15,819 nucleotides of DNA from contig CAMDJU010000029.1 of NCBI GenBank assembly GCA_945900695.1, positions 1 through 15,819 on the forward strand. Reading direction: 5' to 3'. The translations under genes were made by a program, and so were the position numbers. Position 1 is the stretch's first letter, and every line of letters starts with the position of its first letter. Below the pieces are notes generated by a model. The model did no database searches. It was not told the origin of the DNA and was given only the letters and a program-made list of their open reading frames with translations. Below are positions 6,953 to 14,355 of this stretch, one piece after another. This DNA comes from Bordetella parapertussis (GTDB lineage: Bacteria; Pseudomonadota; Gammaproteobacteria; Burkholderiales; Burkholderiaceae_C).

Positions 6953-7597
6953 ATGACGGGCAAAATCACATTTGATGCAGGCAGTGAATATTGCGGCACC
7001 AGTTACGCCGCCAAGATGCTGGACCTTTCCGTTGGAACCGTTCAATCGTTGGTCGAAAAAGGCGAGTTGGTGGCCTGGAAAACCCAAGGCGGGCACCGGC
7101 GCATTTCCATCCAATCTGTGCGAGATTTCCAGCGCCGCAACAACTACATCACCAAGTCCAATATGGTTTCTGGCCAAAGGTTGAAGGTCATGGTGGTCGA
7201 AGATGAAGACCTGACGCGTCAGATGCTGAGTGATCACTTTCAGCAATGGGACATGCCCCTGGATCCGAGCTTTTTCAGTTCGGCCTTGACAGCCTTGCTC
7301 GATTGGCCGCAGTTGCAACCCCAAGTGCTGATCACCGATTTGCGCATGCCGGGCTTGGATGGGTTTGAGTTGATCCGCACTTTGCACGACCACCCCCGGT
7401 ATGCCCAAATGGTGGTGGTGGTGGTCACCGCCCTGTCGCCGCAACAAATTGCTGCAGAGGGGGGTATGCCCGATGGTGTTCAATTGATGCACAAACCCAT
7501 CGACATGGGTTGGCTCAAGGGTTATTTGAATGCCTTGGTCAGCATGGGGCAAATGGCCAAGCGACAGGACGAATTGGTGCGCATGCGCGACATGTGA
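6953..7597 (+). CDS. Orphan regulator: MerR/excisionase-type HTH followed by a receiver (REC) domain
   Basis: Likely a phosphorylation-responsive DNA-binding protein of 214 residues. The N-terminus holds an excisionase/MerR-like winged helix (about 13-62): YAAKMLDLSVGTVQSLVEKGEL (helices), then WKTQGGHRRISIQSVRDF, where the GGHRR wing is typical of that fold. A short linker leads to a CheY-like receiver (about 77-200): acidic pair E83-D84 in VMVVEDED, phospho-acceptor D129 in LITDLRMPGLDG, T159 in VVVVVTALS and K181 in MHKPID, so all catalytic residues are present. The order is reversed relative to ordinary response regulators, which carry REC first. There is no histidine kinase in the window, so it is an orphan here. 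The AT-rich promoter and dyads upstream suggest autoregulation or control of the divergent peptidase gene (inference). Target genes are unknown. Confidence 0.88.
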   Translation: MTGKITFDAGSEYCGTSYAAKMLDLSVGTVQSLVEKGELVAWKTQGGHRRISIQSVRDFQRRNNYITKSNMVSGQRLKVMVVEDEDLTRQMLSDHFQQWDMPLDPSFFSSALTALLDWPQLQPQVLITDLRMPGLDGFELIRTLHDHPRYAQMVVVVVTALSPQQIAAEGGMPDGVQLMHKPIDMGWLKGYLNALVSMGQMAKRQDELVRMRDM

Positions 7598-7691
7598 AAC
7601 GGAGACGGGCCGTCGGCCGGGCAGGGGGTTTCACCCATGGCCCAGACGGTAAAGCCTTCTATGCTTGGGGCCTGTTCACCCTGAGTTTGTC

Positions 7692-9437
7692 ATGCCATTG
7701 AAGCTGCCCCCTTCGGGTCCCATGCCCCTAAAGCGACCGCACCACACCTATTGGCCCCAACGTTTGCCGCTTGACATGGGCTTGCCATCCACCACGCTGT
7801 GGGACAACTTGTCGGTCAATGCCCTTCGATATCCTCATAAGAGCGCTGTCCATTTCATGGGCACAGCATGGACCTACCTGGACGTGATGCGCCAAGCGGA
7901 GCGGTTGGCGGCCTGGCTCGTTGCCCAAGGGGTGATGACTGGTGACAGGGTGCTGCTGACCATGCAAAACTGCCCTCAATGGCTGATCGCCCACTTTGCC
8001 ATTTTGCGCGCCAATGCGGTAGTGGTACCGGTCAATCCCATGAATCGCAGCTTGGAGTTGCAACACTATATTGCTGATGCCGATGCACGCATGGCCATCA
8101 CCTCTGCCGACTTGGCCGAGGGATTGGCACAGGCCAGCGATGCTTTGCCCGACGCGCAAAAATTGCAGCATCTGTTGATCACTCAGCATACCGATGGCTT
8201 TGATCCCCTGTGCACACCAGAGGGGGACATGCCAGAAAGTTGGCGCGATTGGCTGCTGTCCTCGCATCCGATGCCCGCATTGAAATCTGGTCAAACTCAC
8301 CGCTGGGTGGATGCGGTGGCCTGTTCCACGGACGTTCCCGAGCACACCGCACAAGCCACTGACATGGCGGTATTGCCCTACACCAGTGGTACCACCGGCT
8401 TGCCCAAAGGCTGTATTCACTTGCATCAAAGTTTGATGCACAACGCCATGGCTTCTGCCTTTTGGAGCCAGGGCACCCCAGACAATGTGAGCCTGTGCGT
8501 GGTGCCCATGTTTCACATCACGGGCATGGTCTCGGTGATGCACTCCGCCATTTATTTGGGCGCCACTTTGGTGTTAATGCCCCGCTGGAACCGGGACCTG
8601 GCAGCCCGCTTGATCCAACGCCATCGGGTCACCCATTGGACCAATATCCCGACCATGGTGATCGATCTCTTGGGCAGCCCGGATGTGGACCAATACGACC
8701 TCAGCAGCTTGGTGCACATTGGTGGCGGTGGCGCGGCCATGCCCCAAGCCGTGGCGCAGCGTTTGAACAGCCAGTGGGGACTGAAATACATCGAAGGTTA
8801 TGGTTTGACCGAAACCTCTGCCCCATCGCATTCCAACCCGCCAGACCGGCCCAAGCAACAGTGCTTGGGCGTGCCATTCATGAGCACAGATGCGCGCGTG
8901 GTCGACCCCCAGCATTTGACCGAATTGCCGGTGGGCGAGTCTGGAGAGATCGTGATCCATGGTCCCCAAGTGTTCCAAGGCTATTGGAAGCGACCCGATG
9001 AAACTGCCAAAGCTTTTTTTGAACTGGATGGCAAAAGGTTTTTTCGCTCGGGTGACCTGGGTCGAATGGATGAGGAGGGCTATTTTTTCATCACCGATCG
9101 GCTCAAGCGCATGATCAACGCATCGGGCTTCAAGGTATGGCCGGCCGAAGTGGAGGCTTTGATGTTTCAACACCCGGCCATCTTGGAGGCTTGCATCATT
9201 GCCACCCGCGATCCTTACCGGGGCGAAAGTGTGAAAGCCTTGGTGGTGTTGCGCGCTGGGCAGCAAGGCCAAGTCAGCGAGCAAAACGTGGTGGCATGGT
9301 GCCGAAGCCACATGGCCGTTTACAAAGCCCCCAAAGAAGTCGAATTTTTAGATGCCCTGCCCAAAAGTGGCAGCGGTAAGGTCATGTGGCGTGCCCTGCA
9401 AGAGGCCGAGTACGCCCGTTCATCCGGAGCGGTATGA
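7692..9437 (+). CDS. AMP-forming acyl-CoA synthetase (medium/long-chain fatty acid-CoA ligase)
   Basis: Activates a carboxylic acid with ATP to acyl-AMP and then acyl-CoA; ANL superfamily, cytoplasmic or membrane-peripheral. With the start at 7692 (581 residues), motifs are: YTSGTTGLPKG (230-240, phosphate loop), GYGLTETSAPSH (369-380), RSGDLG (452-457), hinge/CoA region DRLKRMINASGFKVWPAEVE (469-488), and the C-terminal catalytic lysine K563 in KSGSGKVMWR. The start is uncertain: TTG 7665, ATG 7692 and ATG 7722 are all in frame and none has a good Shine-Dalgarno; homologues usually begin just before the RPHHxxWPxxLP segment, which would also fit 7722. It begins 94 bases after the regulator and ends 74 bases before the flavin oxidoreductase. 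Overall it resembles long-chain acyl-CoA ligases (FadD-type), but chain length cannot be read from sequence alone. Confidence 0.93.
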   Translation: MPLKLPPSGPMPLKRPHHTYWPQRLPLDMGLPSTTLWDNLSVNALRYPHKSAVHFMGTAWTYLDVMRQAERLAAWLVAQGVMTGDRVLLTMQNCPQWLIAHFAILRANAVVVPVNPMNRSLELQHYIADADARMAITSADLAEGLAQASDALPDAQKLQHLLITQHTDGFDPLCTPEGDMPESWRDWLLSSHPMPALKSGQTHRWVDAVACSTDVPEHTAQATDMAVLPYTSGTTGLPKGCIHLHQSLMHNAMASAFWSQGTPDNVSLCVVPMFHITGMVSVMHSAIYLGATLVLMPRWNRDLAARLIQRHRVTHWTNIPTMVIDLLGSPDVDQYDLSSLVHIGGGGAAMPQAVAQRLNSQWGLKYIEGYGLTETSAPSHSNPPDRPKQQCLGVPFMSTDARVVDPQHLTELPVGESGEIVIHGPQVFQGYWKRPDETAKAFFELDGKRFFRSGDLGRMDEEGYFFITDRLKRMINASGFKVWPAEVEALMFQHPAILEACIIATRDPYRGESVKALVVLRAGQQGQVSEQNVVAWCRSHMAVYKAPKEVEFLDALPKSGSGKVMWRALQEAEYARSSGAV

Positions 9438-9511
9438 GCCGGGTGGTTTGCTGGACACGGGTCATGCACCGTTTCTGGCCGATCGGTGGCGGCTTGCGCT
9501 AAGCTTGGCCC

Positions 9512-10552
9512 ATGATCCAACTCTCTGTCCTTGACCAGTCCATCGCCGCGGCCGGTTCCTCCCAAGACCAAGCGGTTCGCAACACTTTGGCGCTGGCGCA
9601 GCAATGCGAAGCCTGGGGCTATCACCGCTTTTGGGTCAGTGAGCACCACAGCCACCCCAGCATTGTGGGCACCGCACCTGAAATTCTCATGGCCGCCATT
9701 GCAGCGCGAACCCAGCGCATTCGCATTGGCAGTGCCGGTGTGATGCTGCCCCATTATTCGGCCTTGAAAGTGGCCGAGCAATTCAGGGTGCTCAATGCTT
9801 TGGCCCCGGGTCGCATTGATCTGGGTGTGGGGCGAGCCCCTGGCAGCGATGGCCGAACCGCGCAGGTGCTCAACCCGGACCGATACGCGTCCGAGCGATT
9901 TCCCCAACAGGTGTTGGAGCTGCAAGCCTGGATCACGGGCACGCCATTGCCAGCAGGTCATCCAGGACACGGGGTGTTTGCTTACCCCAACAGTGACACC
10001 AACCCCGATATTTGGATGTTGGGCAGCTCTGATTACGGCGCGCAATTGGCCGCGCACTTGGGCTTGCCCTATGCGTTTGCCTATTTCATCACCGAGGGCC
10101 AAGGTCTGGAGACTGCTTTGGATTTGTATCGGCAAAACTTCCGTCCCACCGATCAACGACCCAAAGCCCATGCCACGGTTTGTGTGTGGGCCTTGGCCGC
10201 TGACACCGAGGCGCAGGCATGGCATTTGTTCAAAAGCCGGGCCCGTTGGCGCATGGACCGCAACCTGGGCCGCATTGGACCCATCTTGCCGCCAGACCAA
10301 GCGGAGCGGGACTACAGCCCGACAGAGCAACTTGCCCTGGCGCAACTCAAAGCCAATGCCCTGGTGGGGTCCGCCCCCCAAGTGGCCAGCAAGCTGCGCG
10401 CATTGGCGCAACGCATGGACATTGATGAAATCGTGTTGATCACTTGGACCCATGACCCGGTGCACCAGCGTCGCTCGTATGAATTGCTGGCCCAAGAATT
10501 TGCATGGGGCCAGCAGGCCTCATCCCGCCAACTTGAACCGGCACTGAACTGA
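9512..10552 (+). CDS. LLM-class flavin-dependent oxidoreductase (luciferase-like, YhbW/MsnO8 type)
   Basis: Bacterial luciferase-like fold protein, expected to use reduced FMN (or F420) for oxidation or oxygenation of an unknown substrate. Its 346 residues fit the single-chain MsnO8/YhbW group. Seen: LSVLDQS near the N-terminus (4-10), RFWVSEHHSHPSIVGTAPE (39-57), an IGSAGVMLPHYSALKVAEQF stretch (72-91), and LAPGRIDLGVGRAPGSD (97-113), all hallmarks of the group; a second half (about 165-310) completes the barrel. ATG 9512 gives the standard start with little Shine-Dalgarno support. It lies 23 bases before the methionine synthase gene and 74 after the acyl-CoA ligase, so co-transcription is likely. 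Substrate is unknown. It would need reduced flavin from a reductase encoded elsewhere; none is in the window. Confidence 0.9.
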   Translation: MIQLSVLDQSIAAAGSSQDQAVRNTLALAQQCEAWGYHRFWVSEHHSHPSIVGTAPEILMAAIAARTQRIRIGSAGVMLPHYSALKVAEQFRVLNALAPGRIDLGVGRAPGSDGRTAQVLNPDRYASERFPQQVLELQAWITGTPLPAGHPGHGVFAYPNSDTNPDIWMLGSSDYGAQLAAHLGLPYAFAYFITEGQGLETALDLYRQNFRPTDQRPKAHATVCVWALAADTEAQAWHLFKSRARWRMDRNLGRIGPILPPDQAERDYSPTEQLALAQLKANALVGSAPQVASKLRALAQRMDIDEIVLITWTHDPVHQRRSYELLAQEFAWGQQASSRQLEPALN

Positions 10553-10575
10553 AACTTACCGCAGAAAGGCCATCG

Positions 10576-11607
10576 ATGTTTCAAACCACCATTGCCGGCA
10601 GCTTGCCCAAACCCGAGTGGCTGGCCGAGCCCGAAAAGCTGTGGCCGCAATGGAAGCAAGCAGGCGCCTCCTTGCTGCAAGCCAAAGCGGACGCCACGTT
10701 GTTGTGGATCAAGGCGCAAGAAGATGCAGGCATGGACATCATTGGCGACGGCGAGCAAGCACGGCAGCACTTTGTGCACGGGTTTTTAGAGCAAGTGGAA
10801 GGCATTGACTTTGAGAACAAAGTCAAGATGGGCATCCGCAACAACCGCTATGACGCCATGGTGCCGCAAGTGGTTTCTAAGTTGCGATTGAAAGGGCGAG
10901 TCCACGCCATGGAAGCGCAACTGCTCAGAGCCCACACCTCGCGCAAAACCAAATTCACCTTGCCCGGACCCATGACCATTGTGGACACCGTGGCCGATCG
11001 TTTTTATGGCGAGGGCAAAGAGGGTCGCATCCAAATGGCCATGGCGTTTGCCGAGTTGCTCAACCAAGAGGCGCTGGCGCTGCAAGCCGATGGCATCGAC
11101 ATCATCCAGTTCGATGAACCCGCTTTCAATGTCTACATGGAAGATGCTGCCGATTGGGGCGTCAAAGCGTTAGAGCGTGCCGCCCAGGGCCTGACCTGTA
11201 CCACCGCAGTGCATATTTGCTATGGCTACGGCATTCAAGCCAATGTGGACTGGAAAAACACCTTGGGTCACGAGTGGCGGCAATATGAAAAAGTGTTTCC
11301 CGCGCTGGCCAAAAGCAGCATCGACCAAGTCAGCCTGGAGTGTTTCCACTCGCATGTGCCCATAGACTTGATTGCTTTGCTCGATGGCAAAGACGTGATG
11401 GTGGGTGTGATCGATGTGGCCTCGGATGTGATCGAAACCGCTGAAGAAGTGGCCGACACCATTGGCCGTGCCTTGCAGTTTGTCAGCAAGGAACATTTGT
11501 TCCCCTGCACCAACTGCGGCATGGCGCCCATGGACCGGGCGACGGCCCAGGCCAAGTTAAAGGCCTTGGTCGCCGGTGCCGCTTTGGCCCGTGAAAGGCT
11601 TGGTTAG
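10576..11607 (+). CDS. Short cobalamin-independent methionine synthase (MetE C-domain only, MesD-like)
   Basis: Zinc-dependent methyltransferase that forms methionine from homocysteine. At 343 residues it corresponds to only the catalytic C-terminal half of MetE (about 750 residues). The zinc set is complete: H213 and C215 in AVHICYGYG, E255 in SLECFHSH, C314 in PCTNCGMAPMD. Other hallmarks are AGSLPKPEWL (7-16), GDGEQARQHFV (57-67), LPGPMTIVDT (129-138) and IQFDEPAFNVY (177-187). The sequence pattern closely resembles, from memory, the MesD family of folate-independent methionine synthases described in Acinetobacter and other aerobes, which needs the partner MesX (DUF1852). No MesX gene is nearby. 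ATG 10576 has GAAAGG about 7 bases upstream. Its stop overlaps the convergent hemerythrin stop by 4 bases. The methyltransferase call is firm; the MesD assignment is probable. Confidence 0.9.
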   Translation: MFQTTIAGSLPKPEWLAEPEKLWPQWKQAGASLLQAKADATLLWIKAQEDAGMDIIGDGEQARQHFVHGFLEQVEGIDFENKVKMGIRNNRYDAMVPQVVSKLRLKGRVHAMEAQLLRAHTSRKTKFTLPGPMTIVDTVADRFYGEGKEGRIQMAMAFAELLNQEALALQADGIDIIQFDEPAFNVYMEDAADWGVKALERAAQGLTCTTAVHICYGYGIQANVDWKNTLGHEWRQYEKVFPALAKSSIDQVSLECFHSHVPIDLIALLDGKDVMVGVIDVASDVIETAEEVADTIGRALQFVSKEHLFPCTNCGMAPMDRATAQAKLKALVAGAALARERLG

Positions 11608-12095
11608 CACGAGGGTGCTGATGACACCGCCTCGGGCTTGGCCATCACGCCCGTTTCCGGGTCAAATTCTGCGGCCTTGAGGTACAAAGCCAGACCTGCA
11701 TCCATGGTTTGGGCGTGCTGCTCGAACCAAAGCCCGACTTCATGCAGCAACTGCCGGACCAAGGGCAGTTGATCGAGCTCTCGACCGCGGCGCAAACCCT
11801 CGCGCATGACTTGCAAAATGGTGTCGTGTTGCTCGGCATGGCAACCCATGGGTCCAAATTGGGCTTGTTCCATCCAGCGGTCTTCGCGCTCAAAATGGTC
11901 TTGGGTGTGGGTGAGGACGGCCTCGTAGCGATCCATCAAATCGGCATCGCTGGCCATTTGGGCGGCGCCCAACAAGGCAACAAACTCCACATGGGTGTCG
12001 TCCATTGGTGTCATGTCAACGGCCAGATGGTCAGACCACTGCAAACTGGGTTCGCAGGGCTTGGTGTATTTTTCGTCAATGACTATTTCAGACAT
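11604..12095 (-). CDS. Bacteriohemerythrin (single-domain hemerythrin)
   Basis: Di-iron, O2-binding four-helix bundle protein, soluble; roles proposed for bacterial forms are oxygen storage, delivery or sensing. The full ligand set is visible with numbering from ATG 12095 (163 residues): H35, H67 and E71 (HFEREDRW), H86 and H90 (HAEQH), H127 and D132 (HAQTMD). Length is slightly above the usual 130-150 because of a polar C-terminal tail ending in cysteine. An in-frame TTG at 12113 would add six residues, but AAGAG at plus 12104-12108 stands 8 bases before 12095, favouring the ATG. It starts 44 bases past the thiolase stop on the same strand and is probably the last gene of the SDR-thiolase unit. 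Its 3' end overlaps the methionine synthase gene tail to tail. Confidence 0.92.
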   Translation of the reverse strand: MSEIVIDEKYTKPCEPSLQWSDHLAVDMTPMDDTHVEFVALLGAAQMASDADLMDRYEAVLTHTQDHFEREDRWMEQAQFGPMGCHAEQHDTILQVMREGLRRGRELDQLPLVRQLLHEVGLWFEQHAQTMDAGLALYLKAAEFDPETGVMAKPEAVSSAPSC

Positions 12096-12103
12096 GGCGC
12101 AAT

Positions 12104-12108
12104 CTCTT
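12104..12108 (-). promoter_or_regulatory. Shine-Dalgarno AAGAG deciding the hemerythrin start
   Basis: On the minus strand AAGAG is followed after 8 bases by the ATG at 12095. It lies inside the alternative TTG-initiated extension, which makes the ATG the better start. Confidence 0.5.
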
Positions 12109-12139
12109 GGCAAAGGGGGTTGTGTGGGCTGCGGTCTAT

Positions 12140-13321
12140 TTATGCGCGTTCAAATATAGCGGCAATGCCTTGGCCGCCACCAATGCACATGGTCACCAGG
12201 GCGTAGCGCCCTTGGATGCGATGCAGTTCATGCAAGGCCTTGACCGTGATCAAAGCGCCCGTGGCCCCAATCGGGTGGCCCAATGAAATGCCCGAGCCAT
12301 TGGGGTTGACCTTGGCGGGGTCCAGGCCCAGGTCGCGGGTGACAGCACAGGCTTGGGCGGCAAACGCCTCGTTGGCTTCGATGACATCCAAGTCGGCCAC
12401 CTTCAAGCCTGCTTTGGCCAAGGCCTTTTGGGTGGCGGGCACGGGGCCAATGCCCATATAAGCCGGGTCCACACCCGCATGGGCATAGGCCACCAGGCGC
12501 GCCATGGGCTTCAAGCCACGTTGATGGGCCACTTGGGCGTCCATCAACACCACGGCAGCCGCTGCGTCGTTGATGCCCGATGCATTTCCGGCCGTCACCG
12601 TTCCGTTTTCTTTGATGAAGACAGGTTTGAGTTTGGAGAAGTCTTCCGCTGTGGCCCCAGTGCGGAAGTGTTCGTCGGTGGCATAGGCCACTTCCCCTTT
12701 GCGGGTTTTGAGCATGATGGGCACGATTTGGTCTGTGAAGCGACCTTGCGCAGTGGCGCGCTCGGCACGCAGGTGGCTCTCCAGTGCCAAAGCGTCTTGG
12801 TCATCCCGCGTGATGCCCCACTTTTTGGCGATGTTCTCGGCCGTCACGCCCATGTGGATGGTTTGAAAAGGGTCGTGCAAGGCGCCGACCATCATGTCCA
12901 CCATTTTTGTGTCACCCATGCGCGAGCCCCAGCGCATGTTCAGGCTGGCAAAAGGCGCGCGGCTCATGTTCTCGGCACCGCCGCCAATGGCAATATCGCA
13001 GTCACCCAACTGGATCGACTGCGCCGCAGACACAATGGCTTGCAAGCCCGAGCCACACAAGCGGTTCACATTGAAAGCCGGGGTTTCTTGGCCACAACCG
13101 GCTTGGATGGCGGCCACCCGAGAAAGGTACATGTCTTTGGGTTCTGTGTTCACCACATGGCCAAACACCACATGGCCCACATCCGCGCCATTGACCTGGG
13201 CACGGGACAAGGCCTCGCGCACCACCGTGGTGCCCAATTCGGTGGGCGGCACATCTTTGAGGCTGCCACCAAAGGTTCCTATGGCGGTGCGCACGGCACT
13301 CACAACGACGACATCACGCAT
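12140..13321 (-). CDS. Acetyl-CoA C-acetyltransferase (PhaA/AtoB-type thiolase)
   Basis: Condenses two acetyl-CoA to acetoacetyl-CoA or, in reverse, cleaves 3-ketoacyl-CoA; homotetrameric cytoplasmic thiolase. The 393 residues match biosynthetic thiolases exactly. Catalytic residues are present: nucleophile C89 in NRLCGSG, H349 in SLGHPIGATG and C379 in MCIGGGQG; the NEAF motif (317-320) and GGAENMSRAP (114-123) are also seen. The ATG at 13321 has an excellent AGGAG (plus 13328-13332) 6 bases upstream. It follows the SDR gene by 36 bases on the same strand. PhaA would fit a PHB-making betaproteobacterium, but the neighbouring SDR is not PhaB-like and there is no phaC here, so a role in ketone-body, amino-acid or fatty-acid catabolism is equally possible; hence no gene symbol is assigned. 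Confidence 0.94.
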   Translation of the reverse strand: MRDVVVVSAVRTAIGTFGGSLKDVPPTELGTTVVREALSRAQVNGADVGHVVFGHVVNTEPKDMYLSRVAAIQAGCGQETPAFNVNRLCGSGLQAIVSAAQSIQLGDCDIAIGGGAENMSRAPFASLNMRWGSRMGDTKMVDMMVGALHDPFQTIHMGVTAENIAKKWGITRDDQDALALESHLRAERATAQGRFTDQIVPIMLKTRKGEVAYATDEHFRTGATAEDFSKLKPVFIKENGTVTAGNASGINDAAAAVVLMDAQVAHQRGLKPMARLVAYAHAGVDPAYMGIGPVPATQKALAKAGLKVADLDVIEANEAFAAQACAVTRDLGLDPAKVNPNGSGISLGHPIGATGALITVKALHELHRIQGRYALVTMCIGGGQGIAAIFERA

Positions 13322-13327
13322 GGGGTT

Positions 13328-13332
13328 CTCCT
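13328..13332 (-). promoter_or_regulatory. Strong Shine-Dalgarno of the thiolase gene
   Basis: AGGAG on the minus strand, 6 bases before ATG 13321. It is among the best-formed ribosome-binding sites in the window and implies high thiolase expression relative to the upstream SDR, whose start has no visible site. Confidence 0.55.
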
Positions 13333-13357
13333 GGGTAAAAATAACTGTTCAGTGGGC

Positions 13358-14116
13358 TCACGCGTCGCGCGAGTCTGCGACCGGCTGCTGGCCAAAATCG
13401 GGGCGTTTCAGGTAGGCGAGTATCCGAGCGGCAGCCTCATCGGGGGAGGCCAGCGCACCCGTGGTTTTGAGGTTGACGAAGTTTTCACGTTCTGGAAACT
13501 GGCTCTGGTCGCCGGCCCTTAAATCGGATTGCATGTCGGTGTCAATCACACCGGGTGCCAAGGAGACGATGCGCGCACCGTTGGGCAAGTGGGCCTCTTC
13601 CAGGGCCACGCATCGGCTGTAATGGTCCATGCCCGCTTTGCTGGCGCAGTACATGCTGCTGCCGGCCATGGCACGCCGACCCAAGCCGGAGGAAATGTTC
13701 ACAATTTTCTTGGGGATGCCCCAAGAGCGGGTAGCGGTCAAAAATGCCGCAGACAACTGCATAGGGGCTTCCAAATTGATGGCCAAAGTGCTTTGCAAAA
13801 GCTCGGCATTTTGAGGCGTCAACGGCCCCAAGTGGCCAATCACACCCGCGTTGTTGATCAAGGTGGCGCTGGCCAATTGACTCGGGTCGATCTGTTGCAA
13901 CCAGGCCAGCAGCTTTTGCGCCACGGGGATGGGCTGGGCCAGATCAGCGCGCCATTGGACCAAACTGGCCCCTTTGTTGGCGGCCCAGCTGTCCAATGCG
14001 GGCGCGCTTTGGCGTGAAATGCACAGCAATTGGGCATTGGCTTGGTCACACAGTTGTTGCGCCAATGCCAAACCCATGCCACGGGAAGCGCCGGTCAAGA
14101 TGGTCAGGTGTTTCAT
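13358..14116 (-). CDS. Short-chain dehydrogenase/reductase (classical SDR)
   Basis: NAD(P)-dependent oxidoreductase with a Rossmann fold; cytoplasmic. The 252 residues match classical SDRs. Visible: cofactor motif TGASRGMG (8-15), D58 in RADLAQP, NNAG (88-91), catalytic serine in ISSGLG (141-146), and YCASK (156-160) with Tyr156 and Lys160, then LAPGVIDTDMQ (186-196). SRGMG with an arginine after the first strand and SRQ after strand two suggests NADP(H). The sequence is closest in feel to the YueD/sepiapterin-reductase-like subgroup annotated as benzil or benzoin reductase, not to PhaB or FabG; the substrate is unknown. It is the first gene of the minus-strand set with the thiolase and hemerythrin. 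The ATG at 14116 lacks a Shine-Dalgarno, so a leaderless or weakly translated start is possible. Confidence 0.9.
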   Translation of the reverse strand: MKHLTILTGASRGMGLALAQQLCDQANAQLLCISRQSAPALDSWAANKGASLVQWRADLAQPIPVAQKLLAWLQQIDPSQLASATLINNAGVIGHLGPLTPQNAELLQSTLAINLEAPMQLSAAFLTATRSWGIPKKIVNISSGLGRRAMAGSSMYCASKAGMDHYSRCVALEEAHLPNGARIVSLAPGVIDTDMQSDLRAGDQSQFPERENFVNLKTTGALASPDEAAARILAYLKRPDFGQQPVADSRDA

Positions 14117-14355
14117 GGGGTGTGTGTGAATGAATTAACGCTTCATTATGACCAGAGTTCAGGCCGGATGGCGGGACCCCCAGCGCCCTGGAGTAGCTGT
14201 GGTGACAGGGAAGACGGGGCAATTGACAGACCTGCTCAACAAATGCAGAGGGCGACAAGGGCATGGCCTGGCATGGGTAAATCCCTCAGTGCCAAGGCGT
14301 TTTTTGTCAGGCATGATCGCCGCATAACAACGCAAACTTCAAGGAACCCCGGGAT
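14117..14355. other. Divergent intergenic region between SDR and doxX genes
   Basis: These 239 bases must carry the promoters for the SDR-thiolase-hemerythrin unit and for doxX, but I see no well-spaced pair. CATAAT (minus strand, about 14148-14153) is a lone -10-like box for the SDR, and TTGTCA (14304-14309) is a lone -35-like box towards doxX. No hairpin followed by a T-run and no gene is seen. Confidence 0.4.

Noticed and set aside
6953..7160. Phage excisionase signalling a mobile element
   Set aside because: The HTH is fused to a receiver domain, and no integrase, attachment repeat or other phage gene is seen.
7728..8543. 271-codon minus-strand open frame
   Set aside because: Antisense to the acyl-CoA ligase with no family features; a mirror-frame artefact.
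9320..10495. 391-codon minus-strand open frame
   Set aside because: It lies antisense to the flavin oxidoreductase, whose motifs are clear. The translation is rich in His, Gln and Gly in the way mirror frames of such codon usage are, and shows no domain.
10576..11607. Truncated or broken metE
   Set aside because: The frame is intact with its own start, ribosome-binding site and complete zinc ligands; it belongs to a short MetE-like family rather than being a pseudogene.
12353..13522. 389-codon plus-strand open frame
   Set aside because: Antisense to the intact thiolase and the SDR; no recognisable domain and an implausible His-rich composition.
12140..14116. PHB biosynthesis operon (phaA-phaB)
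   Set aside because: The thiolase fits PhaA, but the SDR lacks the PhaB pattern and lies upstream rather than downstream, and no phaC synthase is present.
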